This document shows, one piece after another, positions 10,966-20,408 of a stretch of 39,955 nucleotides of DNA; the stretch's first letter is position 1, and each line of letters opens with the position of its first letter. The notes under the pieces were generated by a model. That model was not told the DNA's origin and ran no database searches. It saw nothing but the letters and a program-made list of their open reading frames with translations. The position numbers were made by a program, and so were the translations under genes. Source of the stretch: Saprolegnia diclina VS20 (Eukaryota; Oomycota; Saprolegniomycetes; Saprolegniales; Saprolegniaceae); NCBI RefSeq assembly GCF_000281045.1, contig NW_008246101.1, positions 311,495 through 351,449 on the forward strand. The letters run 5' to 3'.

Positions 10966-11387
10966 GAACCGCAACCCTGGCTACGAGTATACTACAACTA
11001 CACGATGGATCCCAATGCATTCTTTGATACACAAACGCTTCGTCATGCACCCTTGGCCTGCATACGGAGGGTCGGGACATTTGCGACCAGGGTTGACACC
11101 AGCATGGCTTCGAGAGCAGAGCGTCAGGAAGATACCGGTATCCCCTCATGAGTTCGGTGGGATCGTATCGATGGAAACACCTACCATGGTCTTCGAGAAC
11201 CAGCTTGGAGGACGCATACACCGCCGTCTTCACCGCATGCCGTGCGCGCGGATCCATCATCTCGGTGGTACATCGCGTGAGGAAGTAGGTCTGCAAGGTC
11301 CTTGATCATTCTGCAGCACCTCCGCGGAACTTGTAGTTTGGAGCAGTTGTCGTATTTGGTGTTAGAGGCTCATATGGTGTACGCATC
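10966..11387. other. Convergent intergenic region
   Basis: This gap lies between the convergent ends of the RRM/R3H gene and the nitroreductase. A minus-strand frame at 10901-11296 is open for 131 codons but lacks recognisable domains and a clear ATG. I do not call it. Confidence 0.4.
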
Positions 11388-12207
11388 TCATGGCTTGGAA
11401 AGAGGCTGGCCAAACTTGCCGCGGAAGAAGAGGTCGTTCAGAGGCAGACGCGGCGACGGCCCGCGACCGCTCGTCGACGGGGCGGCGTACCCGCACGCAA
11501 TGACTACCGGCACCGAATAACGGTCCGGAATGTCGAGCGCGTGACGCAGGCGCGTCTCGTCGTAGCCTTCCATGGCCTGCGTGCCGACGCCGTGGGACTC
11601 GGCCGCGTACATGAACGTCGTGGCGGCAAGCATCGTCTGCTTGTACGACCACGCGGTCACGGGCACGTACGTTGGGACCGGGCGCAGCGGCGACACGGCG
11701 GTCGAGATGAGCGCGCGGAGGCCGCCGGCCAAGTGGCCTTCGCCGCCAAAGAAGCGCAGCTTGGCGCCGAGCTGCTGGACGTACGACGGGTTCGCACCAT
11801 CTTGGCGAAGCATGTGTTCGACAGCGGGCAGGCGCTTGCTGGGCTCTACGCCGCATCCTCATACGTGGGGCAGGAAACAAGGTATCGAACGTCGTACCCA
11901 AGTCGGCAGCGAATACCGCAATGAGTGGTGCGCTTTGCACCTTCTCCACGTTGCCGCCCAACATGGCAGCGCTCATGGCCTCACGCTCCGCAGCGTCCTC
12001 AATGAGGATGCACGCGTACGGCTGCATGTTGAGGCTCGTCGGTGCCCGCTAGAATGGGCGTCAACCTCGCATGTAGAGAGCATGCGAGCGTACCCGCGTC
12101 GTCTCGAGGATGTCCTGCACGACGTCCTTGGCGATGGCCGTGGGCAGGAAGCGGCTCACCGAATGGCGCTGCTGCGCAATGGCCCGGAACGTGCTGGCGG
12201 CCGACAT
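11388..12207 (-). CDS. Nitroreductase-family FMN oxidoreductase
   Basis: Three exons, 12207-12094, 12048-11898 and 11845-11388, with introns of 45 and 52 nt, give 240 aa. Family members bind FMN as dimers and use NAD(P)H to reduce nitro compounds, quinones or flavins. The N-terminal QQRHSVSRFLP fits the FMN-phosphate-binding R-R/H-S-x-R-x-F motif. APTSLNMQPY, completed by the first splice, is the usual P-S-x-x-N-x-Q-P-W-like segment. The C-terminal half has the helix AESHGVGTQAMEGYDE and ends PLNDLFFRGKFG, typical of the NfsA/NfsB-like superfamily. No targeting peptide is apparent, so it is probably cytosolic. The physiological substrate cannot be read from sequence. It is divergent from the CAP-Gly/TBCC gene. 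Confidence 0.88.
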
Positions 12208-12237
12208 CGGTGGAACTCGGCAGCACTTTCGATTTTG

Positions 12238-12279
12238 CCAATCTTTGAGCCAATCGGATACCGTTTCACGTTGACCAAT
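12238..12279. promoter_or_regulatory. CCAAT-box cluster in the nitroreductase / CAP-Gly-TBCC divergent region
   Basis: CCAAT occurs at 12238-12242, 12250-12254 and 12275-12279, within 75 bp upstream of the leftward nitroreductase start (12207) and in the 308-bp gap shared with the rightward gene at 12516. A fourth CCAAT at 12513 overlaps the ATG of the rightward gene. The rest of the gap holds nothing else I can name. Confidence 0.4.
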
Positions 12280-12515
12280 CCCAGCACGCCAACCAGTTGC
12301 CTGCTGCTTTCAGCAATCAAATGACACCAAACACGTTGACCTCCGGCGACCGGTAGGGTACTTAGCCCACGTTATCGCTCGTGCTTGAGTTGACGCGATG
12401 TCCTACGGGGCACGCAGTGGAGCAGTACGTCGTCGTCTCGCTCGAGCTTGCACCCTGCGGCAAAAAATGGGTCAGCGTAAATCTGACCCCGTATGCAGAG
12501 CGTGCATTTTAACCA

Positions 12516-13799
12516 ATGGCATTGCCCGATTCCACGACAGCCGCCATGAACTTGACCGTGGGGCAGCGCTGCGAGATCTCGGGGAAGCGTCGCGGCGAGG
12601 TTGCGTACATTGGCCCCGTGGAGGGTATCCCGGCCGGCGACTGGGTTGGCGTGCGCTTGGACCTCGCCTTTGGCAAGAACGACGGGACGCAGAACGGTAC
12701 CTCGTACTTTGCGGCGGCGCCGCTGCATGGCGTGTTTGTCCGGCCCGAGAGCGTCAATGTCTCGGAGGCCTTTCCGCCGCTCCTCGTCGTGTCCGACAAC
12801 CTCTCGCTGGAAGAGAAGGTCCGCGTCGTCGAGAACGCCCGCGCCGAGCAGCGCGAGACGACGCAGCGCAAGGCCGCGCTCTCGGAAAAAGACACGCGCG
12901 CGACGGCCGTCGACGGCTTCTGGAAGCAGTTCACCGAGATGGAAACCGCGACGCGGGCTCGGCTCGACGCGCTGCAAAGCCAAGAGCCGTCGCCCAATCT
13001 CCGCGCCGAACTCGACAGCCTCGTGGCCGGCGTCCAGGCGATGCGCGACTCCGCCGCCGACGCGTCGCTCTACTTGCCGCCGTACGACATTCGCCAGTCG
13101 CAAGCGATCCTCTCGCGTCTCCTCGCCGAGATCGAGGCCCAGCGCAGCGCACTCGCCCCGCGTAAGAAGTTTACGTTTAAAGCCCGGGCGAAAAAAGCAT
13201 CGGCGACGACCGAGGCCATCACGGCGCCCAGTTCCGACGCGCCAACGCCGGCGATCGCACCGGCCACACTCGACCACGAGCTCATCTACGCCGACCGGTG
13301 TGACGAGGTGCTCGTCATCGACGCGCCGGAATCGCCCGACTTGACGCTGGCGCGCTTGACCAACTGCATCGTGTGCATTGTCACGCCGACATCGGCGCTG
13401 CGCGCGACCGCCCTCCGCAACTGCCACGTGCTCACGGGGCCGATCGCTGGGTCGCTCTGGCTCGAAGACTGCACCGAGAGCTCGTTCACGGTAGCTTGCC
13501 GTCAGCTGCGCGTGCACCACTGCCACAACGCGCGCTTCTACCTCCGTATTTCGAGCCACCCGATCATTGAAGACTGCAGCAAGTTGGGCTTTGCACCGTA
13601 CACGCTGCAGTTTGACGGCCTTGGTGCCCAGCTCGAAGCATCGGGCATGGACCGCCCGTCGCCGTTGTACGCGCAAGTGCACGACTTCAAGTGGCACCGG
13701 GCGCAGCAGTCGCCGCACTGGTACCTGCTCGGTGCGGACGACCTCCACCCGATGGCCGCGGATCCGCGTCTGCGCTCCACGCCCGTCTCGCTGCCGTAA
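12516..13799 (+). CDS. CAP-Gly domain fused to tubulin-binding cofactor C domain
   Basis: One uninterrupted exon encodes 427 aa. Residues about 12-80 are a CAP-Gly domain with the diagnostic GKNDG at 53-57 and HGVFVRPESV at its end. CAP-Gly domains bind the C-terminal EEY/F of alpha-tubulin and partners. Residues about 90-225 are helical and charged, as in the spectrin-like part of TBCC. From about 250 there is a TBCC/C-CAP beta-helix, with RQLRVHHCHNARFYLRISS carrying the QLR arginine (about 332). In TBCC and RP2 this arginine is the GTPase-activating residue. IIEDCSKLGFAPY is also typical. Cofactor C triggers GTP hydrolysis by beta-tubulin to release folded dimer in the TBCA-TBCE pathway. 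In the animal and fungal proteins I know, CAP-Gly belongs to TBCB and TBCE, not TBCC. An internal ATG 30 nt downstream (MNLTVG) is an alternative start. Confidence 0.88.
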   Translation: MALPDSTTAAMNLTVGQRCEISGKRRGEVAYIGPVEGIPAGDWVGVRLDLAFGKNDGTQNGTSYFAAAPLHGVFVRPESVNVSEAFPPLLVVSDNLSLEEKVRVVENARAEQRETTQRKAALSEKDTRATAVDGFWKQFTEMETATRARLDALQSQEPSPNLRAELDSLVAGVQAMRDSAADASLYLPPYDIRQSQAILSRLLAEIEAQRSALAPRKKFTFKARAKKASATTEAITAPSSDAPTPAIAPATLDHELIYADRCDEVLVIDAPESPDLTLARLTNCIVCIVTPTSALRATALRNCHVLTGPIAGSLWLEDCTESSFTVACRQLRVHHCHNARFYLRISSHPIIEDCSKLGFAPYTLQFDGLGAQLEASGMDRPSPLYAQVHDFKWHRAQQSPHWYLLGADDLHPMAADPRLRSTPVSLP

Positions 13800-13848
13800 G
13801 CTACACGACAATTGTATATCGAGTTATAAGTATATTCGAGCCATTTGA

Positions 13849-14675
13849 TTATGCAGTCTTGGTTTTTTTCGACTGCTTCTTGGGCTTGAGCACGACCGGA
13901 ACATCGTCCGTGTTGTTGTTGACGATCGTCTTGGGCTTCTTGGTCTTCTTGAGCGTCGGGATCTCATCTTCCTCGTTCTTGACAGCCGCTTCCTTCTTGG
14001 TCTTCTTGACCTTCTTGGGCTCCGCGACGACGACAGCGGCCGGTTCCACCGACTTGCGCTTCTTCGTCGACGTCTTCTTGGCCGGGCGCATGCTGCCGTC
14101 AATCGAAATGACACCATAGGCCTGGTGCACGCTACACATACAAGATGAGCCAACGCAAGACGACGGTGGGCGAGAGTACCGAAGGACGTTGAACGCGACT
14201 TCCGCGCCAAGTTCGATCGTGACGCCATCGTCGCCGACCCAGGCTTCTTCGTGAAAGTTGTGGGTGTAGCCATCGGGCATTTCGGCCGCGTCGATCGAGA
14301 CGTTGAAGACGCCAGCGAGGAGGAGACCAATGTGGTTACTGCCGACCTTGTTGACGACTGCCGAGAGCTCCATGCCGGGCGTCGGCCGGAAGACGAGCGC
14401 ATCGGCCGCGACGCGCACGTGGATGTACGGCGTCTCGTTGATGATGTGGCCGTACGGGTTCAAGAGCGTGATCGCGTTGAACGCAAGGATCACGCCTTCG
14501 ACCGGGTCGCAGTACTTCATGAGCATGAGGTTGAGCTGCTCCTCGAGGCCCTTCTTCGCATCGTGAATGTGGCATGGCGCCAGACTGCAGCTCATGACGA
14601 GCTACTCATGCATGAGCTTCCTCCATCCAAGTGGTCATCCGCGTCGTCTACCTTGGCGTTCACGAACGGGCTCAT
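13849..14675 (-). CDS. RNA polymerase I subunit RPA43-like
   Basis: Exons 14675-14652 (encoding only MSPFVNAK), 14601-14180 and 14131-13849 give 242 aa. Rpa43 pairs with Rpa14 or its equivalent as the Pol I stalk and contacts Rrn3 in the nucleolus; it is the Rpb7 paralogue. After splicing the N-terminus reads SPFVNAK-LVMSCSLAPCH, followed by GLEEQLNLMLMKYCD, EGVILAF and GHIINETPYIHVRV, the SHS2/tip domain of Rpb7-type subunits. The OB-like region follows with GMELSAVVNKVGSNHIGLLL and HEEAWVGDDG. The tail from about residue 165 is lysine-rich, suiting a nucleolar protein. The second intron (14179-14132, 48 nt) has no stop in frame and would be retained by naive calling. Removing it joins VLR to VHQAYGVISIDGS, as expected. 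A CCAAT box lies at 14742-14746. Confidence 0.85.
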
Positions 14676-15015
14676 CTCGCGGGCTCTCGAACAAATGCAC
14701 ACTACTTGCATTTTATGTCCATTCAAGTTCGCGCAACCGAGCCAATCAACGGATGCAGCGCCTTCGTATCCGGCATCCGCATAAAGTGCGTGGCAGCTTC
14801 GGGACACAAGCCATGGACCATCGATGGCTGCCGCTGGTATCTTGATCGCAAGCGCGCTGCAGATCGGCGGTAGGCTGGACCGGGACCCATGCAATATGCT
14901 TGCCGTTGTCTCTCGGGGTGGTCCAACTGTGATCGCGCGAGAGGTCGCAGGGTGGTTGCTGCTTGAAGCGATAAGAATATCGCGAGCGTATAGAGGGTAA
15001 ATAGGACCGGTGTCC
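14676..15015. other. Intergenic region with RPA43 promoter
   Basis: No gene is supported in this 340-bp gap. It holds an inverted CCAAT box (14742-14746) about 70 bp upstream of the RPA43 start and, on its right, the 3' end of the coiled-coil gene. Confidence 0.5.
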
Positions 15016-15441
15016 TTAGTTGTTTTCAAGGTAGGCTTCGAGATCGTCGAGGTCGTCCGAGCCATGCGTGGCACTGGCTGGTGGCTCATAGAGCTGGGGC
15101 TCGACGGGGCGGTGCAATGCGTCGCGCGCCGCTTGCTGCGCAGCTTCTTGTTCGGCCATTTCCTGGGCGACACGGGCTTGGCGCTCGCGGGCCTCGTTAC
15201 GCCGATCGATATTGCGCCGCTCAGCGTCAAAGCGTGTCTCGAGAGCAGCCCGCTCGACCTTGAGGAGCTCGATCTGCTCGAGTGCCATCGCACGCGACCG
15301 CTGGATCTTGGCGAGCTCTGCTGTCAGCGCCCGCAGCTCCGCTTCGTCGGCGTCCGCCAGCCGCTCGGTTTCGTCGCCGCTAGCTTGTACCTCGGCTTCG
15401 CCGACCTCCCGCAGTCCGGCAACATCAGCTTCGTCTGCCAT
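15016..15441 (-). CDS. Small acidic coiled-coil protein, unknown function
   Basis: A single-exon frame from ATG 15441 (MADEADVAGLREVGE) to a stop at 15016-15018 encodes 141 aa. Residues about 35-110 are Ala/Glu/Arg/Leu-rich with heptad spacing (ELRALTAELAKIQ, ALEQIELLKVERAALETRF, AQEMAEQEAAQQAA) and should form a long coiled coil. The C-terminus is acidic and ends DDLDDLEAYLENN. There is no signal peptide, membrane segment or catalytic motif. Codon use matches neighbouring real genes. I do not recognise the family; it could be a small subunit of a larger assembly. Confidence 0.7.
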   Translation of the reverse strand: MADEADVAGLREVGEAEVQASGDETERLADADEAELRALTAELAKIQRSRAMALEQIELLKVERAALETRFDAERRNIDRRNEARERQARVAQEMAEQEAAQQAARDALHRPVEPQLYEPPASATHGSDDLDDLEAYLENN

Positions 15442-16016
15442 GCTTTTCGAATCAAACACTACTGAGCGTGCACCTCCACACTATATGCTGCACTAGTCCC
15501 TTCTGTGAATAGTGTTACTCCCGTACTTCAGTCCTTTGTCCAGTCCCGCCCATCCTGTGCAGCGGCTTCTTCAAGTCGAGAGCCCTGTCGCTGCTCCCGG
15601 AGCAGCCCACCGACCCCACCGACCAGCACTATCCCTCCTTCCTTGTACGTTGGGCTTGATACATTCAATCAACCACGAAAAAAGCTCTAAATACCACAGA
15701 AAAAGGCGATTCGCGCTACATTTTCAAGCGCCAAGCCACAAGCCCATGGCGCACATGATGGTCGTTGCGACGGTGCTGGATCGGGGCTCACATTGGGCGA
15801 CGCGGCGTTGCCCTGTCCCGTCGAGCGTCGGCCGCGCGACCCCAAGAATTTTTTTGGCAGTTCTTAGTGAATGTAGCCAATCAAACGCACGGATTTGGCA
15901 CGTAATATTATTCTATTGCATAGAATCTTCCATATAATAGAATACGGGCGAGGCAAAAGAATGGACTGGTCGCATCAAACCATTGGGTGGACTTGAATCC
16001 CGAATTGCCTGCGAAG
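15442..16016. other. Divergent intergenic region
   Basis: This 575-bp gap separates the coiled-coil gene and eIF2-beta. It has a CCAAT box at 15877-15881 about 135 bp upstream of the eIF2-beta start, followed by AT-rich sequence. No gene is supported. Confidence 0.5.
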
Positions 16017-16703
16017 ATGTCGGCCGTTGAAAGCTCGCTGCCCGCCCCTGGCACGGACGCCGTCGTCGCGCCCGCGGCCCCCGAGGACGTCGCCAGCATG
16101 TTCAACCTCTCGAAGACGAAGAAGAAGAAGAAGAAGAAGAACGACACCGAGGCCGAGGACGCGGTGGCTACGTCGACGGAGGCGGCGCCGGCGGTCGTGG
16201 ACGCGAGCATTGAAGACCCCGCGAGCTACACGTACGAGGAGATGCTGGACCGCGTCATGAACAAGCTCCACGAACTCAACCCGGAGCTGAGCAACCGCAC
16301 GAAGCACACGATGAAGCCGCCGCAGCTCATGCGCGTGGGCACGAAGAAGACGCTGTGGGTCAACTTTCAGGAGATTTGTAAGATGATGCACCGCAACCCG
16401 GAGCACGTGCTTCAGTTTACGCTCTCGGAACTCGGTACGGAAGGCTCGATCGACGGCTCGCAGCGCCTCGTCATCCGCGGTCGGTATGTGCCCAAGTACA
16501 TTGAGTCGCTCCTGCGCAAATACATCACCGAGTACGTCACGTGCCAAATGTGCCGCAGCCCCAACACGACGCTCACGCGCGACAACGTCTCGCGCCTCCA
16601 CTTTGTCCACTGCCAAGAGTGCGGCTCGAGCCGCTCCGTCGCGGCCATCCGCTCGGGTTTCCACGCGGCGACGCGCGCCGACCGTCGTGCGGCCCGAAAG
16701 TAA
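16017..16703 (+). CDS. EIF2S2: Translation initiation factor eIF2 subunit beta
   Basis: A single exon encodes 228 aa. eIF2-beta is part of the GTP/Met-tRNAi ternary complex and binds eIF5 and eIF2B. The N-terminal third is short and has one lysine block (KTKKKKKKKN), followed by an acidic Ala-rich linker. The core begins YTYEEMLDRVMNKLHELNPEL and continues with NFQEICKMMHRNPEHVLQF and ELGTEGSIDGSQRLVIRGRY. A C-terminal zinc ribbon has C176-x2-C179 and C199-x2-C202, then the basic tail. The animal, fungal and plant proteins usually carry three K-boxes, so this one is shortened at the N-terminus. Start: MSAVESS is the first ATG in frame. Confidence 0.95.
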   Translation: MSAVESSLPAPGTDAVVAPAAPEDVASMFNLSKTKKKKKKKNDTEAEDAVATSTEAAPAVVDASIEDPASYTYEEMLDRVMNKLHELNPELSNRTKHTMKPPQLMRVGTKKTLWVNFQEICKMMHRNPEHVLQFTLSELGTEGSIDGSQRLVIRGRYVPKYIESLLRKYITEYVTCQMCRSPNTTLTRDNVSRLHFVHCQECGSSRSVAAIRSGFHAATRADRRAARK

Positions 16704-17611
16704 GCCCACCCCTAGACTTGACACTGTCGAAATACCTCTGGTGGACGGACCCGTGTCGTTTAATATAGCCGCTGTAAACACAATGTCCGAGTTGCACCGT
16801 GTCAACATCATCTCGCGCAGCGCCGGCCTACCCGCCGTGCGATACGGTCGACAGGCGACATCGCCCGAAGCAAGGATAAGGCCTTGACGAGCCGCATTCG
16901 CATACACTATGCTCACTCTCCTGGTTGGTGCTGTGATCACGCACAGCCAGCGCCGCGGCAGCCAAATAAGATGACGAGCGATGACACCATGGTCCCCGCG
17001 CATGCAAGGCACTTGGCGGGTCGTTCTCCATCGGTATCTCGTCAATGAATGTCATTTGGTCAAGTTTGTCGGCCGTCATGAAGCGTCGCGACAACGCGTA
17101 GGTGCAAGCAGTCCATGACCTGGACCAGCGCGCAGGGGTGACCACGAGCACGAGCACCAGGGAAAATAAGAGCTTATTTCGCTTGACGAGCTCGTACTGG
17201 TGCTGCGCGGTGCGTCGAGAGAGGCGCCAGCCGGGACGAGCACGTCGACCGCAGCCATCGCGGCCGTCATGAGCCCGTCAGTACGGCTGCTTCGACCATT
17301 TAATACGCAGTAGATCGGGCATATCACCGGCTCGCGGTGCGCTCAACTGCTAACTGAAGAGCACGTATGCAGACCAAAGGGCTTTTCTATACGGGCGGCT
17401 CAAAGCGTGTGGCTCACTGCTCCTCGTGGAGGCGACGACAACGGTGCGGATCTGCAATTTGTAGTTTTGGACTGTGCAGCAGTCGGTGTGCCAGTTGCCA
17501 GTTGAGCGCGCCATCCGAGATGTATGGTGATGGCCGAGAATCCCATGAGCTTCTGTCAAATGAAAAGCAGGATGACAAAAGGACAGAACGCTAGGACGAA
17601 GAGAGGTGTCT
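16704..17611. other. Intergenic region between eIF2-beta and the F-box-like fragment
   Basis: No supported gene in about 900 bp. On the minus strand a frame without ATG contains a hydrophobic stretch (KLLFSLVLVLVVTP, near 17135-17180) that could be a membrane segment of a small or broken gene. I see no start, no domain and no clear splice pair. Confidence 0.35.
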
Positions 17612-18050
17612 TTATCGAGGGTAAAAGTCGCGGGGCGAGAGGAGCAGCCTTGGTGCGACGATCGCCGTCTGCGGTCGGCGCTGGCTCTCGGCTTTGGAGC
17701 ACGACATGGCCACCGAAGGAAGTCCGAGCGCGTGCAGAAACAAGTCGGCGCCGCTCGTCGACGGTCGGCCTTTTCGCGTTGTCGCTTGCTTGGGCCGGTA
17801 CCCCGACATGGGCGCGACAAGCCCGAGGCCCAACGACTTGTTCAACGAAAGCTCCCAGCGCGACACCTTGAAGCGCGCCCAGAGCCGTGGCGCATCAGCT
17901 GCCCGCTGCCAGCGGTAGCAAACCTGCAACGCGCGGCTCAGGTCCCTGCATCCAAAGCAGTGAGCTCATCGGTTCAATTACTGCGCAAGGTGTACGGTAG
18001 TGGGAGGTAGGAAAATATATGCTCGCGGTGCTTGGTTTGGAGTGTGCTCT
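17612..18050 (-). pseudogene. F-box-like fragment without identifiable start
   Basis: Joining 18050-17996 to 17945-17612 across a plausible 50-nt intron (GTACAC...ATGCAG) gives REHIFSYLPLP-DLSRALQVC, then YRWQRAADAPRLWARF. This is a good F-box pattern: L-P at the start, V-C-x-x-W and a final L-W. F-box proteins recruit substrates to SCF ubiquitin ligases through Skp1. The frame runs on to a stop at 17612 with no further recognisable domain. No ATG exists in frame upstream before the ankyrin gene, whose stop at 18162 lies just ahead on the same strand. It may be a missed 5' exon, a continuation of the ankyrin gene through an undetected splice, or a decayed gene. Which of these holds is not settled by the sequence. 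Confidence 0.4.
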
Positions 18051-18161
18051 CAGGCCCTATGCACGTCAAGGCTTTGACCTACACGGTGCGTGCACGTACC
18101 CCGTGGTCGGCGCGTTGGCTCGCGACCAAGTCGGTCAGCGTCCTCCTTGCCTGCACATAGC

Positions 18162-19008
18162 TCACTTGTGAGCCAAGATATGGGAGAGATGGCTCGCACT
18201 GGAATCAAACTCGTGCCGGGTTCGCTCCTCGGTCGCTTCGTCTTCGGCAATGTCATCGAAGCGATTCCGGATGCGCCAGTCGACGTCTCGCCGCAGCAGC
18301 AAGCGCACGATGCGGAAATGGCCTTTCCGAGCTGCGTAAAAGAGCGCAGTCTCGTGGTCCTAGCAGTGCGTGTAGCGATAGTTTGGTCAACTTGTCGTGT
18401 ACGCTGGTGACGACGTTGACGTCGGCGCCTTTGTCCAGAAGGAATTCGGCAATGTGGAAATGACCGCCATGGCACGCCAAGTGCAGTGCGGCTTCGCCAA
18501 ACTAGACCACCCGGTTGGTGACGCAACGTGGTGCGTCATTGTGTACCTTGTTGGTCTGGTTGAGCGGCCAGCCAAACTGCACCAAGAGCTCGGCGATCGC
18601 CAAGTGCCCGCGCGTCGCAGCATGATGCAGCGGCGTGTAGCCTTGCTACGCAGGAATGATGAGGTGCCCGTGAATAGATAAAGGTGGCACCATGCCGAGG
18701 CAGTGCTGTGGCGACACGCCTTGATGTAGTAGCAAGTACATGGCCTTCTTGTTGCCCTTCTCGGCGGCGATGAGCACTTGCTGGGCTAACTGGTCGCGCT
18801 CGGTCGACATGAGCCCATTGAGCTTGTCTGCATACTGCGTCGTCGAGCGCTACGAGACGCTGTTAGCATGGCTGGCGCAAGTGGCCGCGGTCACCTCGGG
18901 CGCCGGCGGCTGCTTCTTGGGCGCCTTGGGCTTCTGCCGGTGCTTGCGTCCCGACGACGTCGACGGGCGCTGCCAAGGCTCGTCCTGGTTCTCGGTCCGG
19001 CGCAGCAT
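18162..19008 (-). CDS. Ankyrin-repeat protein, five exons
   Basis: Exons 19008-18895, 18849-18691, 18645-18547, 18501-18403 and 18359-18162 give 222 aa. Introns are 45, 45, 45 and 43 nt, all ending TAG. The basic, Pro-rich N-terminus (MLRRTENQDEPWQR) is followed by a helical lead-in (LAQQVLIAAEKGNKKAMYLL). Then come GYTPLHHAATRGHLAIAELL, EAALHLACHGGHFHIAEFLL and HETALFYAARKGHFRIVRLL, three canonical ankyrin repeats. Exons 3 and 4 are each exactly 99 nt, one 33-residue repeat. The protein probably acts by protein binding; its partner is unknown. The end is taken at the TGA right after LAHK. The same bases could be a GTGAGC donor leading to an 87-nt intron and a slightly longer tail (stop at 18066). 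Confidence 0.8.
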
Positions 19009-19158
19009 CCAGCAAACTGCCACGTCTATAATTAGATTGCGCTACGTGAAATACTGTTAATGGTATATAATAATGTAGGGCATGTGATATACGAACTATG
19101 AAGTCCTTGATATAAGAACGTAGATACGACTGTGGTCGCCAATACAATTTGGACGAAG

Positions 19159-20278
19159 ATGGAACCTGAGGTCGAGTTCACGGCGCAGGAAGCGGCTGTC
19201 TATGACCGACAGATGCGCCTCTGGGGCGTCGAGGCCCAGCGCCGGCTTCAGAACTCGCATGTGCTCATCAGCGGCCTCACGCAGCTCGGTGCGGAGCTCG
19301 CCAAGAACCTCGTGCTCTCGGGCATGAACGTCACGCTCCATGACACGAACGTCGTGACCCAAGCCCACGTCGAGTCGCAGTTTCTGCTTCGCGCCGAGCA
19401 CATCGACCAGAACGTACGATTGACATCGATACCTTGGGCGCGGTTGCTAATGACATGGACGTCCATAGCTCGCCGACGCCTGCCTCGCTGGCGTGCGCGA
19501 CTTGAACCCGCTCGTCAAGGTCGAAGCGCTCACAAAGCCGTTGATCGAGTACCCGGCCGACTTCTTTGGCACATTTAGCGTCGTTTGTGTCATGTCAGCT
19601 CCGCGCAAGCTCCAGGTTGCACGACCATTTTCGTGATGCACAGCTCATGCCTATTATGCTCCAGGTGCACTTGGACACGATCTGCCGCGAAAAGAACATT
19701 GCGTTCTACGCAGGGCATGCGTTTGGGCTCTCGGGCATCTTCTTCGCCGACCTCAACATGCACACGTATCGGCGCAACGTGCCTGCAGGCGTCGAGAACG
19801 CCGAGGCGCCGCCGGCCATCACACTCGAGTTCCCGTCACTTGCGACCTCGATCGGCGTGCGATGGGCCGACTTGAAGTCGACGCGAAAGCGCGGCCCGGG
19901 CATTCCCGAGCCGTACGTGGCCTACCAACGTACGTGGCAATTATTATTCCTTCTTGGGTCCTCGATCTCATGTACGCTGCAGTGCTCCTCGACTACTGCG
20001 ATGCGCACGGTGCATTTCCGTCGTCGGCCGTCGCTGCTGCGTTCGCTGTCTTTGCCCACGACCAGCTCGAGAAGCAAGGCCTGGCGCGCGACTTCTTCTC
20101 GTCCGAGGTGCTCGCGACGCTGGCCAAGGTGGCCCACGCCGACGTCGTGCCCGTGTGCGCGATCACGGCCGGCATTCTCGGCCAAGAGATCATCAAGGCC
20201 ATCTCGCTCAAGGACGAGCCACTCTGCAACTACTTTTACTTTGACGGGTCGGCGGGCACGGTCCGTCGCGTTGGGTAA
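19159..20278 (+). CDS. SAE1: SUMO-activating enzyme subunit 1 (SAE1/AOS1)
   Basis: Exons 19159-19413, 19469-19615, 19665-19929 and 19983-20278 (introns 55, 49 and 53 nt) give 320 aa. SAE1 forms the heterodimeric SUMO E1 with UBA2 and supplies the inactive adenylation half, including the conserved arginine near the N-terminus. The start AAVYDRQMRLWGVEAQRRLQ is the family signature. It continues with HVLISGLTQLGAELAKNLVL (the Rossmann loop, here degenerate compared with active E1s) and DLNPLVKVEAL. The C-terminal part is TAGILGQEIIKAISLKDEPL and NYFYFDG. Length fits the family (human about 346, yeast Aos1 347). A CCAAT box sits at 19139-19143, only 16 bp before the ATG. Other Uba-type N-halves (AXR1/ULA1) are longer and lack the YDRQMRLWG start. 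Confidence 0.92.
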
Positions 20279-20408
20279 TCCGACTAATGCAGTACGAGGC
20301 GAAGACGAAGAAGAAAAAGTGTAAGCCTGGCGCACGCTCGGGGTGTGTACTAGAGACGAAAAGGGTAGACTACAGGTGCATGATGTCTACTACAACGGGT
20401 TGGCTTGT

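Noticed and set aside
10901..11296. 131-codon minus-strand open frame between convergent genes
   Set aside because: No ATG at its upstream end, overlaps the R3H gene's 3' end and has no recognisable domain.
12372..13811. 479-codon open frame on the minus strand
   Set aside because: It is antisense to the CAP-Gly/TBCC gene. Its Arg/Val-rich composition is the usual shadow of a GC-rich coding strand, with no domain of its own.
17950..17985. Possible tRNA B-box (GGTTCAATTAC)
   Set aside because: It does not fit the GGTTCRANYCC consensus and no cloverleaf can be formed around it.
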